DNA from: Terrisporobacter sp.
Lineage (GTDB): Bacteria > Bacillota_A > Clostridia > Peptostreptococcales > Peptostreptococcaceae
DNA: 47,632 nucleotides
Assembly: GCA_029851945.1 (NCBI GenBank)
Contig: JARKUZ010000023.1
Location: forward strand, 1 to 47,632
Reading direction: 5' to 3'
In this document: piece after piece, positions 18,104-27,042 of the stretch
Layout: the number at the start of each line of letters is the position of its first letter
Numbering within the stretch: the stretch's first letter is position 1
Translations under genes and position numbers: made by a program
Notes under the pieces: model-generated
What the model was told of the DNA's origin: nothing
Databases searched by the model: none
The model's input: only the letters and a program-made list of their open reading frames with translations

Positions 18104-19132
18104 TTATAATAATACACTAATTAAAATTATTGCCGAAATAATTTGAAGTGATCCTATAAATAATCCATATAAGGATACTGATTTTCCTTGTTTAATTAAA
18201 TCTTTTACATTAACTCTTAATCCTATAGCAGCTAAAGCAATTATTTCGAATTTATTGCTTATTTCTTTGCAAAGAATGGAAACATCATTGCTTATTATGT
18301 TTAAAGAGAATAAGGCACAAGTTATAAAGAATCCTATTACATACCATGGAACCTTTATTTTTCCTTTTTCTATATCTTGTACTTCATCTTTTAGTATTTC
18401 CTTATTTGATTTATGCTTTAAATGACCTAATACAAATACAACAACTACTAAAAATATTATACGTACAATTTTAAATATTGTAGACAAATCTTTTACGTGC
18501 TCACTTACCATTGCTCCACTAGCTACAACTTGTCCTACGGATTGTAATATTCCTCCTATCATGGCAGATGTTTGAGTAAGCTCATTATTATATAAGAATT
18601 GAGAGATTATTGGTAATAAGAACATAAGGACTATACCAGTTACATTAACAATAGTTATTGATATTCCTTTTTCTTTATCATCAGCTCCAATTACAGGTGA
18701 TGTGGCTGCTATTGCAGAAGATCCACATACTGCATTACCACTTGCCATCATATATCTGAAGTTATCTGAAAATCCTAATTTTTTACCTATATATAATGCT
18801 CCTATTATTGTAATTGTCATTTGCAATACTATAAATATTACTCCAGAAAATCCAATTTCAGATATAGTAGATATACTTAGTGTTGCACCTAATAATACTA
18901 TTGAGTATGATAACAAATCAGTTTCTGAAAATTTATATCCTTTTTGGAATATATCCTGATTTAAAAATAAATTACCTACAAACATACCTAAGAATATAGC
19001 TATAGATGCTGCTCCAAGTTTTGGAATAAATTTGGCAATAATCATACTTAAACATGCTACTAATATAGAAACTATAAGCCCTGGTAATATATCCTTTATA
19101 TTTTTTATAAAATTATTATTGAGTTTTTTCAT
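18104..19132 (-). CDS. YeiH-family putative sulfate/anion exporter
   Basis: A 342-residue membrane protein of about ten helices, of the PSE/YeiH family (UPF0324). Seen: LGAASIAIFLGMFVGN, the family core MASGNAVCGSSAIAATSPVIGA, and VGQVVASGAMV. Members are predicted anion exporters, often controlled by a LysR regulator; a LysR gene lies about 1.6 kb away at 20767. Divergent from an MFS gene across a 214-nt AT-rich spacer with a long inverted repeat. Ribosome site AAAGGAG precedes the ATG. The substrate is not certain for the family. Confidence 0.85.
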   Translation of the reverse strand: MKKLNNNFIKNIKDILPGLIVSILVACLSMIIAKFIPKLGAASIAIFLGMFVGNLFLNQDIFQKGYKFSETDLLSYSIVLLGATLSISTISEIGFSGVIFIVLQMTITIIGALYIGKKLGFSDNFRYMMASGNAVCGSSAIAATSPVIGADDKEKGISITIVNVTGIVLMFLLPIISQFLYNNELTQTSAMIGGILQSVGQVVASGAMVSEHVKDLSTIFKIVRIIFLVVVVFVLGHLKHKSNKEILKDEVQDIEKGKIKVPWYVIGFFITCALFSLNIISNDVSILCKEISNKFEIIALAAIGLRVNVKDLIKQGKSVSLYGLFIGSLQIISAIILISVLL

Positions 19133-19187
19133 TTATAATGCTCCTTTCATGTGATGTACATGTTTAATTTTAAATCTATATTTATAA

Positions 19188-19281
19188 TTTGTTAAATATG
19201 TATTTTTTATAATGTATATAAGTATTTACATATATATAAGTGATTACCTATATATAACATAAAAAAAATGTATTTAACAAA
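19188..19281. promoter_or_regulatory. Long inverted repeat in the yeiH-MFS divergent promoter region
   Basis: TTTGTTAAATA at 19188-19198 and its exact reverse complement TATTTAACAAA at 19271-19281 are symmetric about the middle of the divergent spacer, each followed inward by T/A runs. Symmetric placement suggests a shared regulator, perhaps the nearby LysR protein. A second small palindrome, CATGTgatgtACATG, lies at 19149-19163 near the yeiH-like start. Confidence 0.4.
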
Positions 19282-19346
19282 TAAAAAAAATAGTTTTAAT
19301 ATAGACATTGTGAAATTTACATTTGAAATATGAAAGGAGTATTATC

Positions 19347-20633
19347 ATGGAAAAAGATATACTAAAAAATAATAGCAGTAGTAAGAAAAAATATCTTATG
19401 GTATTTGTATGTATGTTTATGCAAGCAATACCATTTGGGGTTGCACAAAATATTCAACCTTTATTTATACCGTATGTAATCAAAGATTTTGGATTCTCAT
19501 TAGCGGCATTTTCTTTAATATTTACATTTGGAGCTATGGCATCAGCAGCATTTTCTCCATTTTTAGGTAAGTTATTTGGTAAAGTAAATATAAAAGTACT
19601 ATTTATAATAGGTACAGTATTATCATCATTAGGATTTTTAGGATTTGGTTTTTCTAAAACATTACCTCAATTTTATATATTATCTGCAGTATCTCAAGTA
19701 GGATGTGTTTTATTCTCTGGGTTAGGTGTTCCATATGTAATAAATAACTGGTTCCCTAAAAAAGGTAGAGGTAAAGCGTTAGGTATAGCATTCTCTGGTG
19801 GTTCAATAGGTAATGTGTTTTTACAACAAATTACATCACAAATGTTAGCATCAAATGGTGCTAGTTATAGTTATATAGTATTTGGATTAATTTCGTTATT
19901 ATGTAGTCTACCAATAATTTTATTATTTATAAGAATGCCTAAGCCTGATGAGGTAGAAATAGTTGAGGAAAATGTGAATGAATTAAATGAAGAGAATAAA
20001 GGATTTGAAGGTTTAGGAGTAAAAGCAACTACTAAGAATAAGTATTTCTGGACATTCTCAATAGGATACGCAATAATAGCAATTGCTATATCAGCATTAA
20101 GTACTCAATATGCAACATATTTTACAGGTGAGCTTGGAATGAGTGCAACACTAGTTGGTACATTAGGTTCAGTATTTGCGTTATTCTGTTTAATAGGAAA
20201 TGTAACAGGAGGAGCTTTATTTGATAAAATAGGAACATTAAAAACAATGTCTATATCATTAATACTTTCAATCATAGCTATAATAGGATTAATGATAGCT
20301 GGTGAAATTCATAGTTTAGCATTTTTATTCTCTATAGCATATGGATTAAATGTTTATTCATATATGTCAGCTCCAGCATTTATGGCTACAGATGTATTTG
20401 GTAAAAAAGAATCTAGTGTAATATTAGGTATTATAAGTTTACTATTCGCACTAGGATTTGCATTTGGTTCAACATTATTTGGTATGATAGTAGATAATTT
20501 TGGATTTAATACAGGATGGATTGTAATGATAGGATGTATACTTTTAGGATATACTTTACTACTTACATCAATAAAAAAAGTTAAAGATCAAAATAAAAAA
20601 TTGGTACAAGCAATTAACGATAACACAATATAA
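19347..20633 (+). CDS. MFS transporter, OFA (oxalate/formate antiporter-like) family
   Basis: A 428-residue, roughly 12-helix major facilitator. Seen: FGKVNIKVLFIIGTVL (loop after TM2), the WFPKKGRGKALGIAFSGGSIG segment common to OFA-type and monocarboxylate MFS carriers, a charged central loop (about 202-230, rich in Glu/Asn), and GALFDKIGTLKTM in the second half. The substrate is probably a small organic acid; not determinable here. Start: ATG 19347 lies 8 nt after GAAAGGAG; the TTG at 19323 has no ribosome site. Divergent from the yeiH-like gene and followed by a terminator and a LysR gene. Confidence 0.82.
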   Translation: MEKDILKNNSSSKKKYLMVFVCMFMQAIPFGVAQNIQPLFIPYVIKDFGFSLAAFSLIFTFGAMASAAFSPFLGKLFGKVNIKVLFIIGTVLSSLGFLGFGFSKTLPQFYILSAVSQVGCVLFSGLGVPYVINNWFPKKGRGKALGIAFSGGSIGNVFLQQITSQMLASNGASYSYIVFGLISLLCSLPIILLFIRMPKPDEVEIVEENVNELNEENKGFEGLGVKATTKNKYFWTFSIGYAIIAIAISALSTQYATYFTGELGMSATLVGTLGSVFALFCLIGNVTGGALFDKIGTLKTMSISLILSIIAIIGLMIAGEIHSLAFLFSIAYGLNVYSYMSAPAFMATDVFGKKESSVILGIISLLFALGFAFGSTLFGMIVDNFGFNTGWIVMIGCILLGYTLLLTSIKKVKDQNKKLVQAINDNTI

Positions 20634-20689
20634 AAGTATTAGAAACAATAAAAGAAGGTAATACAATATATAAAAAATAATAATAATAT

Positions 20690-20729
20690 TAAAAAAGAGG
20701 TGGGATTTTATTTTCACTTCTTTTTTATT
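20690..20729 (+). terminator. Terminator after the MFS gene
   Basis: AAAAAGAGGTG (20692-20702) pairs with CACTTCTTTTT (20715-20725) with one G-T pair, followed by T residues. Confidence 0.8.
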
Positions 20730-20766
20730 AGTAATATGGTATTATATACATTAGGAGGACATACCT

Positions 20767-21660
20767 ATGAATATTAGAAAATTAGAGATTTTTTATAAAA
20801 CAGCAAAATACTTAAATATGAGTAAGGTTGCAAAAGATATGTATATTAGCCAGCCATCGATAAGTCAATCTATCTCAGAAATTGAGTCAGAAATAGGTAC
20901 AAAATTGTTTGATAGAATAGGCAAGAAATTATATTTAACGCATGAAGGTGAAGTTTTTTATGAATATACAAGAAGAATACTAAATATTTATGAAGAAGGT
21001 ATAAATATAGTACGTTCATCTAAAAGTAATAAAGGAAAATTAGTTATAGGTGCAAGTACAACTATAGGTACATATATAATGCCCTATATAATACATAATT
21101 TTAATGAAGAGGAAAAAGATATTGAAGTATCTATGATAGTAGATAATAAGCATAATATAGAGGAGCTTTTATTGAACAATAAAGTAGATGTTGCCTTTAT
21201 AGAAGGTAGGGCAGATTCAAAGGAGATAATATTAAAAGATATATGGAAAGATGAGCTTGTATTTATAAGCTCCATATATCATAAATGGAATGGAAAAACA
21301 CAATTAACAGTAGATGATTTAAAAGATAGTAAATTTATTATAAGGGAAGATGGTAGTGGAACTAGAGAACGATTCGAAGATTTTCTAGAAAATGAAGATA
21401 TTAAATTTAACTCATATATAGAATTAAGTAATCTAGAAGCTATTATAAATTATGTGAAGTTAAATATGGGTGTGAGCTGTGTTCCATATATATCTGTTTT
21501 AGATGAAGAAAATACAAAATCAATAAATATATATAGATTAAAAGATTATAACATTAAGAGATCTTTATATAGTGCTATACACAAAGATAAGTATATATCT
21601 AAGCCTATAAAATGCTTTATGGAGTTTTGTGAAAAAATAGAGAGTTTAAACAATAAATAA
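20767..21660 (+). CDS. LysR-family transcriptional regulator
   Basis: 297 residues: N-terminal winged helix (about 1-60, MNIRKLEIFYKTAKYLNMSK, QPSISQSISEIE) and a LysR substrate-binding domain (about 90-290, KLVIGASTTIGTYIMPYII). The domain resembles CysB/CbbR/YeiE-like regulators that control anion or sulfur transport genes, which fits the nearby yeiH-like gene. AGGAGG lies 8 nt before the ATG. It is convergent with the AraC gene. Ligand unknown. Confidence 0.88.
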   Translation: MNIRKLEIFYKTAKYLNMSKVAKDMYISQPSISQSISEIESEIGTKLFDRIGKKLYLTHEGEVFYEYTRRILNIYEEGINIVRSSKSNKGKLVIGASTTIGTYIMPYIIHNFNEEEKDIEVSMIVDNKHNIEELLLNNKVDVAFIEGRADSKEIILKDIWKDELVFISSIYHKWNGKTQLTVDDLKDSKFIIREDGSGTRERFEDFLENEDIKFNSYIELSNLEAIINYVKLNMGVSCVPYISVLDEENTKSINIYRLKDYNIKRSLYSAIHKDKYISKPIKCFMEFCEKIESLNNK

Positions 21661-21697
21661 TGATGTGTTACATAAAAAGTAACGGAGATTGGATAAG

Positions 21698-21728
21698 AAA
21701 TAGTTAATATTAATATTAACTATTTTTT
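21698..21728. terminator. Bidirectional terminator between LysR and AraC genes
   Basis: AAATAGTTAATATT (21698-21711) is followed directly by its reverse complement AATATTAACTATTT (21712-21725) and further T residues. The palindrome can serve both converging genes. Confidence 0.7.
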
Positions 21729-22950
21729 ATTTGGATTTTAAACTATTTCTATATTGTTTTGGTGAAATTCCAATCTCCCTTTTAAATAGTGTATAGAAGT
21801 AAGAAGTATTACTTAGACCAATTAAATCTCCAATTTCCTCAATAGATAAGTTTGTGTTTTTTAATAATTTGAGTGATCTATAAATTCGTTTTTGGTTTAT
21901 ATAAGTAATAACCGTAACTCCTAACTCTTTTTTAAATAAACGAGTTAGATAATCGGGAGATAGATTAACCTCAAGAGCAACTTTTTTTACTGTAAGATTA
22001 GACGAAAGATTTAAGTTAATAAATGTAAGTGCCTGTTTTATAATTGGTGAATATTGTGAAAGAGAATGCTCTTTAGTAAGAAGACAATAAGAACGTACCA
22101 TTTGAAGCAACATATTATTCAGAGCTTCCAATGAAAGAGATTGCTCTATTTTCATTGCCCATTTATTTGATAATTCATCTATATATATAGGATGGACACC
22201 TCCAACATGTGCAGCTTTACGAAATAGTGTATTAGTACTTAATAAGAGGTTTTTCGTATTTCTTACTGTATCTTTAGTACGAATAATTTCTGAGCAACGT
22301 ATAAGAAAATTTTCCAATTGGGACTGAGCAAGTATTACATCACCATTTGTAATATAAGATAATAACTTATCTTCATCAGCATATCTACATTCAAGTTTTT
22401 TATACATAGATGTACGATTCATATTTTCAATAAATAAATCATAACTAGAATCTTGCTTTGGTATAACACTTAAATCAATAGTATTTACACTAGGAGGTAG
22501 TTGATTTTTTGTGACATATTCATTTATAGTAAATAAAATTTCAAATACTGATGATGTATCAATGGATGGAACCGATTGATAATAAAGTTTTAGCTTGGCA
22601 GCATAATCTAAGTTAAGCTTTAGATTATTAATAATAGGATAAACAAGATTATCGGTGATAGGATTTTCTACAAAAGGTCCTACCATAAGATGTTCATCCT
22701 GCTCTTTTGATATACACAATATATAATATTGAGTATGAAATGGGGTGATAACACTGGTAATTTTAGAAGTTTCACATTGTTTAAGATATTGTTTTATACA
22801 CTTAACAAGATGGTAATTTATCATAGAGGAAAAATCTGAATCTTCTTCAAAAACAAGAGAATCTAACTGGGACTTTTTGAACTGTCGTACTTTCACTGGA
22901 ATACATTTGGATAATAATTTTTTTGTAAAATCTAAAATGTCTAATTGCAT
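21727..22950 (-). CDS. AraC-family transcriptional regulator
   Basis: 407 residues. The C-terminal 100 residues hold two helix-turn-helix motifs (NLTVKKVALEVNLSPDYLTR, LFKKELG, LSIEEIGDLIGLSNTSYFYT) with the family ending FKREIGISPKQYR. The N-terminal 300 residues are a large sensor region with no membrane helices that I can see and no family I can name with certainty; it includes ITPFHTQYYILCIS and LMVGPFVENP, reminiscent of sensor regions of YesN-like regulators. It is divergent from the GH2 enzyme gene and probably activates it through the direct repeats at 23020-23055. Confidence 0.88.
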   Translation of the reverse strand: MQLDILDFTKKLLSKCIPVKVRQFKKSQLDSLVFEEDSDFSSMINYHLVKCIKQYLKQCETSKITSVITPFHTQYYILCISKEQDEHLMVGPFVENPITDNLVYPIINNLKLNLDYAAKLKLYYQSVPSIDTSSVFEILFTINEYVTKNQLPPSVNTIDLSVIPKQDSSYDLFIENMNRTSMYKKLECRYADEDKLLSYITNGDVILAQSQLENFLIRCSEIIRTKDTVRNTKNLLLSTNTLFRKAAHVGGVHPIYIDELSNKWAMKIEQSLSLEALNNMLLQMVRSYCLLTKEHSLSQYSPIIKQALTFINLNLSSNLTVKKVALEVNLSPDYLTRLFKKELGVTVITYINQKRIYRSLKLLKNTNLSIEEIGDLIGLSNTSYFYTLFKREIGISPKQYRNSLKSK

Positions 22951-23019
22951 AAATACTTCTCCTTATAAGTAATTAATTTCGATATAATACAATTTAAAAT
23001 AAATAAATTTTGAAAAAAA

Positions 23020-23055
23020 ACGGATATGTAAATATTATAGACGGATTTGTGAATA
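23020..23055 (+). promoter_or_regulatory. Direct-repeat operator candidate for the AraC regulator
   Basis: ACGGATATGTAAATA (23020-23034) and ACGGATTTGTGAATA (23041-23055) are direct repeats with a 21-nt period (two helical turns), matching at 13 of 15 bases. The second copy abuts the expected -35 of a promoter with TATAAT at 23076-23081 and no good -35, as usual for AraC-activated promoters. Confidence 0.6.
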
Positions 23056-23075
23056 AATAAAAGAATATTTTTTGA

Positions 23076-23081
23076 TATAAT
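23076..23081 (+). promoter_or_regulatory. -10 element of the GH2 gene promoter
   Basis: A consensus TATAAT whose -35 position (about 23053-23058) is A/T-rich and unlike TTGACA, and overlaps the end of the AraC-type direct repeat. This implies a 5' leader of about 145 nt before the GH2 start; I see no riboswitch in it. Confidence 0.5.
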
Positions 23082-23233
23082 TAAGTCTATATTTAGGAAA
23101 AGCTTTGTTTAAGTATGGTATTAAAAGTAGTTAATATTGCAATTAATTACAGTATAAAATCAAAGGATTCTAATTTTAAATTGCTTAAAATGACAGATAG
23201 ACTTTGTACATTTAAATTTAGGGGGAAGAATAT

Positions 23234-25483
23234 ATGAGATCAGTATATAATTTTAATACGAAATGGGCATTTTCAAAAGAAGCTGTAGAAGCACCAAAAG
23301 TTATGCCAGAAAAATGGTATTGGGTTACATTACCTCATACTTGGAATGATATAGATGGACAAGATGGAGGAAACGACCTTTACAGAGGAACAGCTTATTA
23401 TGCAAAAGAATTAGAAAAAATGGATTTACCAAAGGCAGATCAATACTATTTAGAATTCAAAGGAGCAAATTCTTCTGCAACTGTATATGTTAACGGAAAG
23501 AAATTAGCACATCATGATGGAGGGTACTCTACATGGAGAGTAAACATTACTGATGTATTAGAAGATAAAAACTTATTTGTAGTTGAAGTAGATAATGCGC
23601 AAAATGATAGAATATATCCTCAAAATGCAGATTTTACTTTCTACGGTGGACTTTATCGTGATGTAAATATTATTGCAGTAAACAATTCACATTTTGATTT
23701 AGAATATTATGGTGGACCTGGTATTAAGGTAACTCCAGAAGTAGTAGGTAAAGATGCTAAGGTTTCTATAGAAGTATTTGTAAAAAATGTAACAGAAAAT
23801 CAAAAATTAACTTATATATTAAAAGATGCACAAGGAAATATAATTGCAGAAAAAGAAGAAGCTGCATCAAAAACAGAAGTTATATTTGATATTGAAAATG
23901 TTCACTTATGGCATGGTAAAAAAGATCCATATCTATATACAGCTGAAGTATATTTAAAAGAAGAAGAAATTTTAGATAATGTAAGCGCTAGATTTGGATG
24001 CCGTACTTTTAAAATAGATCCTGAATTAGGATTCATATTAAATGGTGAAGAGTATCCTCTTAGAGGTGTATCTCGTCATCAAGATAGATGGGGAATTGGT
24101 AATGCATTACTTCCAGAACATCATGAAGAAGATATGGACATGATATGTGAAATGGGTGCAACTACAATACGTCTTGCTCACTATCAACATGACCAATACT
24201 TCTATGATTTATGTGATGAAAAAGGTATGGTTGTTTGGGCAGAGATACCTTACATATCTACACATATGCCAAAAGGTCGTGAAAATACAATTTCACAAAT
24301 GAAAGAATTAATAGCTCAAAACTACAACCATCCATCTATAGTTGTATGGGGATTATCTAATGAGATAACAATGTCAGGAGAATCTACTGAAGATTTAAGA
24401 GAAAACCATGTGATTTTAAATGATTTAGCACATGAAATGGATAAAACAAGACTTACAACAATTGCTTGTGTATCTATGTGTAGTATGGATGATCCATATG
24501 TACAAATTCCTGATACAGTATCTTATAATCATTACTTTGGATGGTATGGAGGAGATACTTCTCAAAATGGTCCTTGGTTTGATGAATTCCACGCAAAATA
24601 TCCAAATATTCCTATAGGATGTAGTGAATATGGATGTGAAGCATTAAACTGGCATACATCTAATCCTGAACAAGGTGATTATACAGAAGAATATCAAGCA
24701 TACTATCATGAAGAATTAATTAAACAACTATTCTCAAGAAAATACTTATGGGCAACACATGTATGGAATATGTTTGATTTTGGAGCAGATTCACGTAATG
24801 AAGGTGGGGAAAATGGACAAAACCATAAAGGTTTAGTTACTTTTGACCGTAAATACAAAAAAGATTCATTCTATGCTTATAAAGCTTGGTTATCAGATGA
24901 ACCATTTGTACATATATGTGGTAAGAGATATGTTGATAGGGTAGAAGAAACTACAAAAGTTACTGTTTACTCAAATCAACCCGAAGTAGAATTATTTGCA
25001 AATGGTGAAAGCCTTGGTAAACAAACTTCACCAGAACACTTCTTCTATTTTGAAGTACCTAATGCAGGAGAGACTAATTTAGTAGCTGTAGCTGGTAACT
25101 GTAAGGATAATAGCTTTATACGTAAAGTAGATGTATTTAATGAAGAGTATCGTTTAAAAGAAAAAGGAGCAATTTTAAACTGGTTTGATGTAAATGCACC
25201 AGAAGGATACTTCTCTCTTAACAATAAGATATCTGAAATTATGGAATCAGAGGAAGCTGGTAAGTTATTTGTTGAATTTATAACTCCTTTAATGTCTGGT
25301 ATGATGGGTGCAGATACAGTAGGAGAAGAAAAGAAAGAAAAGAAAGATTTAAGTGGCATGATGACAATGCTTGGAAGCTTTACAATTATTAGATTAACAA
25401 GTCTTCTTGGTGCTGGTAATGTACAAGTTACAAAAGAACAATTACTTGACTTAAATGAACAATTAAATAAAGTTAAATGCTAA
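23234..25483 (+). CDS. GH2-family beta-galactosidase-like glycoside hydrolase
   Basis: A 749-residue cytoplasmic enzyme without signal peptide. Order: sugar-binding jelly roll (about 1-165, LPHTWNDIDGQDGGNDLYRGTA), Ig-like domain (about 175-260), TIM barrel (about 265-560) with acid/base Glu377 in VVWGLSNE and nucleophile Glu465 in GCSEYG, then Ig-like C-terminal parts. Beta-galactosidase is the likeliest activity, though other GH2 activities (beta-glucuronidase, beta-mannosidase) share the layout. The last 90 residues (helical, Met/Glu/Lys rich) are a tail I do not recognise. AraC control is inferred. A link to the alpha-xylosidase 14 kb upstream, since xyloglucan side chains carry beta-galactose on xylose, is possible but unproven. 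Confidence 0.87.
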   Translation: MRSVYNFNTKWAFSKEAVEAPKVMPEKWYWVTLPHTWNDIDGQDGGNDLYRGTAYYAKELEKMDLPKADQYYLEFKGANSSATVYVNGKKLAHHDGGYSTWRVNITDVLEDKNLFVVEVDNAQNDRIYPQNADFTFYGGLYRDVNIIAVNNSHFDLEYYGGPGIKVTPEVVGKDAKVSIEVFVKNVTENQKLTYILKDAQGNIIAEKEEAASKTEVIFDIENVHLWHGKKDPYLYTAEVYLKEEEILDNVSARFGCRTFKIDPELGFILNGEEYPLRGVSRHQDRWGIGNALLPEHHEEDMDMICEMGATTIRLAHYQHDQYFYDLCDEKGMVVWAEIPYISTHMPKGRENTISQMKELIAQNYNHPSIVVWGLSNEITMSGESTEDLRENHVILNDLAHEMDKTRLTTIACVSMCSMDDPYVQIPDTVSYNHYFGWYGGDTSQNGPWFDEFHAKYPNIPIGCSEYGCEALNWHTSNPEQGDYTEEYQAYYHEELIKQLFSRKYLWATHVWNMFDFGADSRNEGGENGQNHKGLVTFDRKYKKDSFYAYKAWLSDEPFVHICGKRYVDRVEETTKVTVYSNQPEVELFANGESLGKQTSPEHFFYFEVPNAGETNLVAVAGNCKDNSFIRKVDVFNEEYRLKEKGAILNWFDVNAPEGYFSLNNKISEIMESEEAGKLFVEFITPLMSGMMGADTVGEEKKEKKDLSGMMTMLGSFTIIRLTSLLGAGNVQVTKEQLLDLNEQLNKVKC

Positions 25484-25544
25484 TTTAAATACTTAGTGTA
25501 AGATATAGATAAGTCTCAAAACAGAATATATATAGTTGAAAATA

Positions 25545-25583
25545 AAAACACATTGGTAATTTTATCAATGTGTTTTTTATATT
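25545..25583 (+). terminator. Terminator of the GH2 gene
   Basis: Stem AAAACACATTG...CAATGTGTTTT followed by TTATATTTT; the 5' part of repeat copy 2. Confidence 0.8.
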
Positions 25584-25655
25584 TTAATTAAAGTCTTTTA
25601 TATGCTAACTATGCTATGATTCATACTATTGAGAAAAATAAATATAATACAAACT
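25545..25655 (+). repeat. 111-nt intergenic repeat, copy 2
   Basis: Second copy of the sequence at 13890-14000. It again begins with the terminator stem (ACACATTGGTAA with TTATCAATGTGT, one mismatch or wobble) and T-run, which terminates the GH2 gene. It ends where homology to a RibD_C-like coding fragment begins. Confidence 0.9.
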
Positions 25656-25780
25656 TGCAAGCAGGTCTTTGTGATGAAATAAGCTTTGTCATAGCAGCTA
25701 CAGCAGATGGTTCAGCACAAACACCTACACTGTTTATGACAAAAGAAGGAATTACTGAAGAATATTGTACACTAATTTGA
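25652..25780 (+). pseudogene. 3' fragment of a RibD_C / dihydrofolate-reductase-like gene
   Basis: The frame reads NLQAGLCDEISF, then VIAATADGSAQTPTLF, which matches the C-terminal beta-strand region of RibD_C-family reductases (commonly LQAGLIDELSL then PTLF). It stops at 25778-25780. The upstream 80% of such a gene is missing; homology starts exactly at the end of repeat copy 2. There is no start codon with a ribosome site. Confidence 0.65.
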
Positions 25781-25845
25781 CTAATGTATCTATTCTAAAA
25801 ATTAAAATGTAAATTCTTTGCAACATATTTGTAAATAAAAATTAG

Positions 25846-25875
25846 TTGAGCGTTTAATGTTATATGGTCTATACT
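25846..25875 (+). promoter_or_regulatory. Promoter of the DUF4300 lipoprotein gene
   Basis: TTGAGC (25846-25851), 18-nt spacer, TATACT (25870-25875); the gene starts 71 nt after the -10. Confidence 0.55.
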
Positions 25876-25945
25876 GTAGAAAGTGGACACAGAAAAATAA
25901 ATTAATTAATTTAGACATCAAACTTTATAGAGGAGAAGAAATAAT

Positions 25946-26818
25946 ATGATAAAACGCATAATACCATTAATACTATCTGGAGTATTACTTATGACAGGAT
26001 GTACAAATAATAAAACAGAAACAAACGAGACTGTAGAGTCAACAAAGCTTACGTATTCTAATTTAGTAGATGAAAAAACTCAAAATGAGATAAGAGATAT
26101 ATTAATAGAAAATAAAATAGATAAAAAACAAGCAGATTATTTTATTAAACTTGTACAAAATTATAATGAAAAATCAGATATAAATAAGTTAGAAACATCT
26201 AAGGAAGGTTTTACAAGCATAAAAACACAGCAAGTTAAATACGATGAATTATATTTAGATCAAAAATGGGACATTGAAGAACTGGGCTATATGGATTTTA
26301 ATTGTAGATTAACTGCATTTTCAATATTTAAAGATTATATTAAATCAGGAGAAAAATTTACCGGTGATGATATTAATTTAATGTTTGATATGGAGGCAAT
26401 AAATAATAACCCTGTGAGTGAATTTAGCAAAGAAGATGTAGAAAAATTTACTAACTTATATGCAGCTATAAAAGTGGAAAATACACAAGATGTAAATAAG
26501 CATGCAGAAGCTATAAAGAAAGAATGGGAAAAAAGAAAAATATCATTCGTAGATAATAAAAATATATCAATGATAAATGTATTTTTACATTCACCAGAAG
26601 ATAGTGAAGTATTTGTAGGACATGTAGGTATTTTATTACAAACAAAAGATGGATTATTATTTATTGAGAAATATGCACCATCTTTACCATACCAAGTTTC
26701 TAAATTTAAAAATAAATCAGAATTAAAAACATATTTAATGGATAGATTAGATAATGATACATCTGATAACGGATCATCAAAACCAATAATAATGGAAAAT
26801 AATGAGTTAATTAAATAG
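25946..26818 (+). CDS. DUF4300-type lipoprotein
   Basis: 290 residues with a lipoprotein signal: MIKRIIPLILSGVLLMTGC, lipidated Cys19. The mature part (YMDFNCRLTAFSIFKDYI, VFVGHVGILLQTKDGLLFIEKY) matches what I recall of DUF4300 proteins of Clostridia and streptococci. The late GHVGILL and KYAPSLPYQ segments and the single Cys in DFNCRLTAF are reminiscent of a papain/NlpC-like fold, but this is only a resemblance. Surface-exposed on the outer face of the membrane; function unknown. Single-gene unit with its own promoter and terminator; ribosome site GAGGAG. Confidence 0.75.
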   Translation: MIKRIIPLILSGVLLMTGCTNNKTETNETVESTKLTYSNLVDEKTQNEIRDILIENKIDKKQADYFIKLVQNYNEKSDINKLETSKEGFTSIKTQQVKYDELYLDQKWDIEELGYMDFNCRLTAFSIFKDYIKSGEKFTGDDINLMFDMEAINNNPVSEFSKEDVEKFTNLYAAIKVENTQDVNKHAEAIKKEWEKRKISFVDNKNISMINVFLHSPEDSEVFVGHVGILLQTKDGLLFIEKYAPSLPYQVSKFKNKSELKTYLMDRLDNDTSDNGSSKPIIMENNELIK

Positions 26819-26824
26819 AGTAAA

Positions 26825-26858
26825 TAAAAAAATAGAGGCCATGACCTCTATTTTTTTA
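26825..26858 (+). terminator. Terminator after the DUF4300 gene
   Basis: AAAAAATAGAGG pairs with CCTCTATTTTTT around a 6-nt loop, ending in a T-run. Confidence 0.85.
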
Positions 26859-26992
26859 TTGCAAGTAATTATATATATTAAAACAATAGCAAAAGTAATC
26901 ATTAAAAAAGCAGAGTAATCTGTATTTTTTTAGTAAAATAGTTGTAGAGCATAAAGAAAATAATAAAATAATTAAAATTTATCATAAAAAAT

Positions 26993-27018
26993 AAAACCTT
27001 TTATAAAAACACCTCGTT
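26993..27018 (+). promoter_or_regulatory. Candidate ECF-type autoregulated promoter
   Basis: AAAACC (26993-26998) and CGTT (27015-27018) are 16 nt apart, the spacing and form (AAC motif, then CGT) of ECF sigma promoters. It lies directly ahead of the ECF sigma gene, as expected for autoregulation. The transcript leader would be very short. Confidence 0.45.
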
Positions 27019-27042
27019 ATATAAGTGAAAGGGGGGAATAAA

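Larger units (their letters stand above)
25484..25945. other. Gap holding repeat copy 2, a gene stub and a promoter
   Basis: Contains the second copy of the 111-nt repeat (with terminator), a 3' fragment of a RibD_C-like gene and the promoter of the DUF4300 gene, each listed. I see nothing else. Confidence 0.6.

Noticed and set aside
23088..23233. Riboswitch in the 145-nt leader of the GH2 gene
   Set aside because: No conserved riboswitch core or stable structure could be recognised.
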